Program-made: the position numbers and the translations under genes
Source of the DNA: Anaerolineales bacterium
GTDB lineage: Bacteria > Chloroflexota > Anaerolineae > Anaerolineales > Villigracilaceae
Direction: 5' to 3'
Length of the DNA: 7,866 nucleotides
NCBI GenBank assembly: GCA_025938055.1
Contig: JAICQC010000213.1
Coordinates: 1 to 7,866, forward strand
The notes under the pieces: model-generated
What the model was told of the DNA's origin: nothing
What the model saw: the letters and a program-made list of their open reading frames with translations, nothing else
The model's database searches: none
Shown: positions 5,745-7,866 of the stretch, piece after piece
Numbering within the stretch: position 1 is the stretch's first letter
Layout: each line of letters starts with the position of its first letter

Positions 5745-5990
5745 CTTTCTATCTCGTCGTCTACATCATAGCCGTTCTGCAGGTCATTGCGGGTCAACAC
5801 AAACTCTTAGGTTGTCGCAGAGATGCGAGCTACATTCTCCAGCGTGTCCCCGCGCTGGCTGGTGCGCAGGCGGGCAAGACCAGCAGCGCTCACCGTGCCC
5901 GAGGTATAGCGCAACGACGTCCGCGAATTTTTCTGCAATAAAGTTTATATCCGAAAACAGGGTTGCGGCGTCCTTCGATTACGCTCATTT
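5740..5990 (-). pseudogene. Decayed LysM-domain gene fragment
   Basis: Minus-strand translation gives TSQRGDTLENVARISATT, a stop, then EFVLTRNDLQNGYDVDDE. Read through the stop, this aligns position by position with the LysM peptidoglycan-binding pattern GDTL-x2-IA-x4-TT-x-x-x-L-x-x-x-N-x-L. The stop TAA (minus strand, 5809-5807) would be CAA (Gln) with one base change. Upstream, a different frame is open (SDINFIAEKFADVVALYLG, about 5975-5905), suggesting a frameshift near 5905. There is no start codon or stop-free gene. LysM domains bind cell-wall glycans in secreted hydrolases and spore or envelope proteins; which kind this was cannot be told. Its C-terminal end meets the broken debranching gene near 5740. 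Confidence 0.5.
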
Positions 5991-6080
5991 GCAGCCCGCG
6001 CCCCTGTTTTCGCCCCCCTTGTTTCGTGATCTACTGATAGTGTAGAGTACAGAGTGAATCCTGAAAGCGCCTGAGTCGTG

Positions 6081-7415
6081 TTATAGGATTTCATTCACCA
6101 GCCCGGCTGCGCATAAAGCGACGAGTACTCCAAAAGCTCCGTGAAATTGTCCGATGCCGCTAATCAGGGTTACTTCAGGTAGCATCCCTGTCAGCAAGGT
6201 AACACCTAAAGAGCCGCCGAAGTACCTTCCCAGTTGAATCAGGCCGCTTAGTGTGGTCCTGTCCTGGCTGCTGATGGCATTCTGTGAATTGATGAGGAAG
6301 GTTGCCATGACTCCTCCCGTTCCTGCTCCAATCAGGACATTGAGCAAATTAAATAGCATCAAATTCCGATTACTGAGAGAATAGACCATAAGCAGAGCGC
6401 TTGCCGACATGACTCCCCAAAGCAGCCTGGGATAGGTTCCCGATCTAAACCTGTCTGCCAGCCTGCTGCTTGCGAGTAACCCAATCGTGATTCCTATCAT
6501 AAAAAAGAGCATGATTTTGCTTTCGTCGAGCTGAAAACCTTGTTTACTGAGAACTATTCCACATAAGGGCAGAATGGTCACAAGTCCGTACATGATTGCT
6601 CCGGCAAGAATGGAACTGATGATGGAGCTTCTGATGATCTTGGTTTTTAGAAACTCGATTTTGATGACAGGGTTTCGATGTCTGCTTTCGATAATCACCA
6701 GAAGCAGGACAGTCATACTAATAGCCGGAAGAAACCACAACCCGCTTGAATCCCAACTGCCTTTTCTGCCCAGAACATTGGCAAAGCTTACGGTAAGTAC
6801 ACAGAAAGCTCCAAAGATCAGACCCCCTGCGATATCGATCTCCATTGGTTTCATGGGCGATGTACTCTCCTGATGCCTGCTACCCAGTAAAACCAAAAAA
6901 CTGGATATACCTACCAGCCCTATATTGAGAAAGAAAATCCAAAACCAGCCTGCATTCTTCGTGATGAAGCTGCCCAAAGGTGGACTTAAAAGGATTGCTG
7001 AAAGTTGAACGAATCCGAATATACCGATCATGCTTCCTCGCTTCTCCGCCGGAAACATATCAGTGATCATAGCCAGGGCTACAGGCGTAATAATGCCTGC
7101 TCCCAGGCCCTGAACGACTCTTGCTGCGATTAAATGGGGCATGCTGGGAGCAAGCCCTCCATATAAGCTCCCCATACCAAAGATGCCCATCCCGAGAAGA
7201 AAGAATTTTCTCTTGCCGTAAATATCAGCCAATTTCGAAAATAAGGGAATCGTGGCTAATGATGCCAGCAGGTAACTTGAAAAAACCCAGCTGTATAAGT
7301 CGCCGCCTCCGATCTCCGCCACAATGAACGGCAGCGCCGTAGCCAGGATGAGCTGCATCACACCGATTGCAAACATCCCGGTCAGGATGCCCGCAAACCC
7401 GAGCAAAGGATTCAT
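6081..7415 (-). CDS. MFS drug exporter, DHA2-like, 14 transmembrane segments
   Basis: A 444-residue inner-membrane transporter of the major facilitator superfamily, probably a drug/proton antiporter. I count 14 hydrophobic segments, typical of the DHA2 family. Motif A is seen as KLADIYGKRKFF after segment 2, RVVQGLGAG matches motif B in segment 4, and the antiporter motif C region reads SPPLGSF followed by GWFWIFFLN in segments 5-6. It is somewhat shorter than most DHA2 pumps (about 470-520), chiefly because it ends right after segment 14 with no cytoplasmic tail. The ATG follows the stop codon of the upstream phosphotransferase gene by 3 nt, with GGAAG 8 nt before it, so the pair is cotranscribed and probably translationally coupled. 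The substrate is unknown; the partner suggests an antibiotic or similar small molecule. No convincing terminator follows. Confidence 0.9.
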   Translation of the reverse strand: MNPLLGFAGILTGMFAIGVMQLILATALPFIVAEIGGGDLYSWVFSSYLLASLATIPLFSKLADIYGKRKFFLLGMGIFGMGSLYGGLAPSMPHLIAARVVQGLGAGIITPVALAMITDMFPAEKRGSMIGIFGFVQLSAILLSPPLGSFITKNAGWFWIFFLNIGLVGISSFLVLLGSRHQESTSPMKPMEIDIAGGLIFGAFCVLTVSFANVLGRKGSWDSSGLWFLPAISMTVLLLVIIESRHRNPVIKIEFLKTKIIRSSIISSILAGAIMYGLVTILPLCGIVLSKQGFQLDESKIMLFFMIGITIGLLASSRLADRFRSGTYPRLLWGVMSASALLMVYSLSNRNLMLFNLLNVLIGAGTGGVMATFLINSQNAISSQDRTTLSGLIQLGRYFGGSLGVTLLTGMLPEVTLISGIGQFHGAFGVLVALCAAGLVNEIL

Positions 7416-7418
7416 ATT

Positions 7419-7866
7419 CTATTCTTCCAGGACCAGGACAAAACCCGCATCCCCATCCACCCTGATTTTCTGACCAGTCTTGATTTTCTTGGTGGCATCC
7501 GTGATCCCGACCACAGCTGGTATTCCATATTCTCTAGCCACGACTGTTCCATGGGTGAGAAGACCACCGATTTCCATCACTAACCCGGCCGCGTTGATAA
7601 AGAGCGGCGTCCAACCGGGATCGGTAAATGGCGCGACCAGAATCTCACCTTTGTTTAGCGAAGCTTTTACAGGGTCGTTGATTACCTTAGCTATTCCTTC
7701 GATGACTCCACTCGAGACAGGCATGCCCACCAGGGCAGATTCGGGCAGGTTCTGCCTTTGATAACCTGCTTTGATCTCTTCCCCTTCGTTGGTCAGTACC
7801 CGCGGAGGGCTTAGCTTTCTAAAGTGCTGATATTCTTCTTTTCTCTGCTCAACAAGCCGGATTAAG
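7419..7866 (-). CDS. PEP-utilising phosphotransferase, C-terminal His domain (partial; rifampicin phosphotransferase-like)
   Basis: The frame is open through the right edge, so this is the last 148 or so residues of a longer protein; the GTG at 7730 is internal, not a start. The C-terminal part is the PEP-utilising mobile (swivelling phosphohistidine) domain: GMPVSSGVIEGIAKVI, then GEILVAPFTDPGWTPLF, then GGLLTHGTVVAREYGIPAVV, whose His in LTHG is the expected phospho-carrier. In PEP synthase and pyruvate phosphate dikinase this domain is central. Here the protein ends about 50 residues after the His, the order found in rifampicin phosphotransferase (ATP-grasp, substrate-binding, His domain), which inactivates rifamycins by ATP-dependent phosphorylation. 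The stretch before it (LIRLVEQRKEEYQHF, then RKLSPPRVLTNEGEEI) is linker-like. The substrate is not proven. It forms an operon with the downstream MFS exporter. Confidence 0.85.
   Translation of the reverse strand, partial: LIRLVEQRKEEYQHFRKLSPPRVLTNEGEEIKAGYQRQNLPESALVGMPVSSGVIEGIAKVINDPVKASLNKGEILVAPFTDPGWTPLFINAAGLVMEIGGLLTHGTVVAREYGIPAVVGITDATKKIKTGQKIRVDGDAGFVLVLEE

Noticed and set aside
5735..5941. Plus-strand frame with a hydrophobic, membrane-helix-like start (AMTFYLVVYIIAVLQVIAG)
   Set aside because: The antisense strand matches a LysM domain with exact spacing, which explains the apparent hydrophobic helix as a shadow; the rest of the frame is low-complexity and basic.
7419..7730. 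Free-standing 103-residue phosphohistidine-domain protein starting at GTG 7730
   Set aside because: The same frame stays open to the window edge with family-like sequence, so the GTG is internal to a larger gene.

Overview
The window looks like bacterial chromosome from a Chloroflexota lineage, probably Ktedonobacteria. I infer this from gene style rather than a marker gene: an F420H2-dependent (DDN-type) reductase, a gnd/zwf pair, a glycogen-debranching N-terminal domain, and accessory DNA littered with insertion-sequence and gene remnants. Taxonomic confidence is moderate at best. No rRNA, tRNA or CRISPR array is visible.

Layout: (1) 1-520 is a compact, apparently intact IS200-type element: one Y1/HUH transposase on the minus strand between two end hairpins. 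(2) 521-1309 has no credible gene; it holds a 21-bp tandem repeat that resembles the end of another insertion element. (3) 1310-3449 is a minus-strand pentose-phosphate operon fragment: the last 55 codons of a 6-phosphogluconate dehydrogenase gene (gnd), then intact zwf 4 nt later, then an F420H2-dependent reductase. (4) 3443-3768 is the plus-strand C-terminal half of a MarR-type regulator, abutting the broken gnd end to end. (5) 3793-4788 carries a RibD/dihydrofolate-reductase-like gene on the minus strand with its own candidate terminator; the block is bracketed by a perfect 23-bp direct repeat. (6) 4851-5147 holds a dyad, a good sigma-70-type promoter and a leader with a strong intrinsic terminator ahead of (7) a glycogen-debranching-type gene cut off after its N-terminal domain (5187-5744). 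(8) 5745-5990 contains a decayed antisense LysM-domain remnant. (9) 6081-7866 is a minus-strand operon: the C-terminal end of a PEP-utilising phosphotransferase with rifampicin phosphotransferase-like architecture, followed 3 nt later by a 14-TM DHA2-type MFS exporter.

Functionally there are two coherent units. The zwf operon makes NADPH and pentose phosphates, with a flavin/F420 reductase downstream. The phosphotransferase-exporter pair looks like drug inactivation plus efflux. Between them lies a mosaic of at least three truncated genes (gnd, MarR, debranching enzyme) and one decayed fragment (LysM), pointing to repeated rearrangement. I see no clear new multi-gene system. The strongest leads are the 1-kb direct-repeat-bounded reductase gene, the attenuator-like leader, and the resistance-like pair at the right edge.
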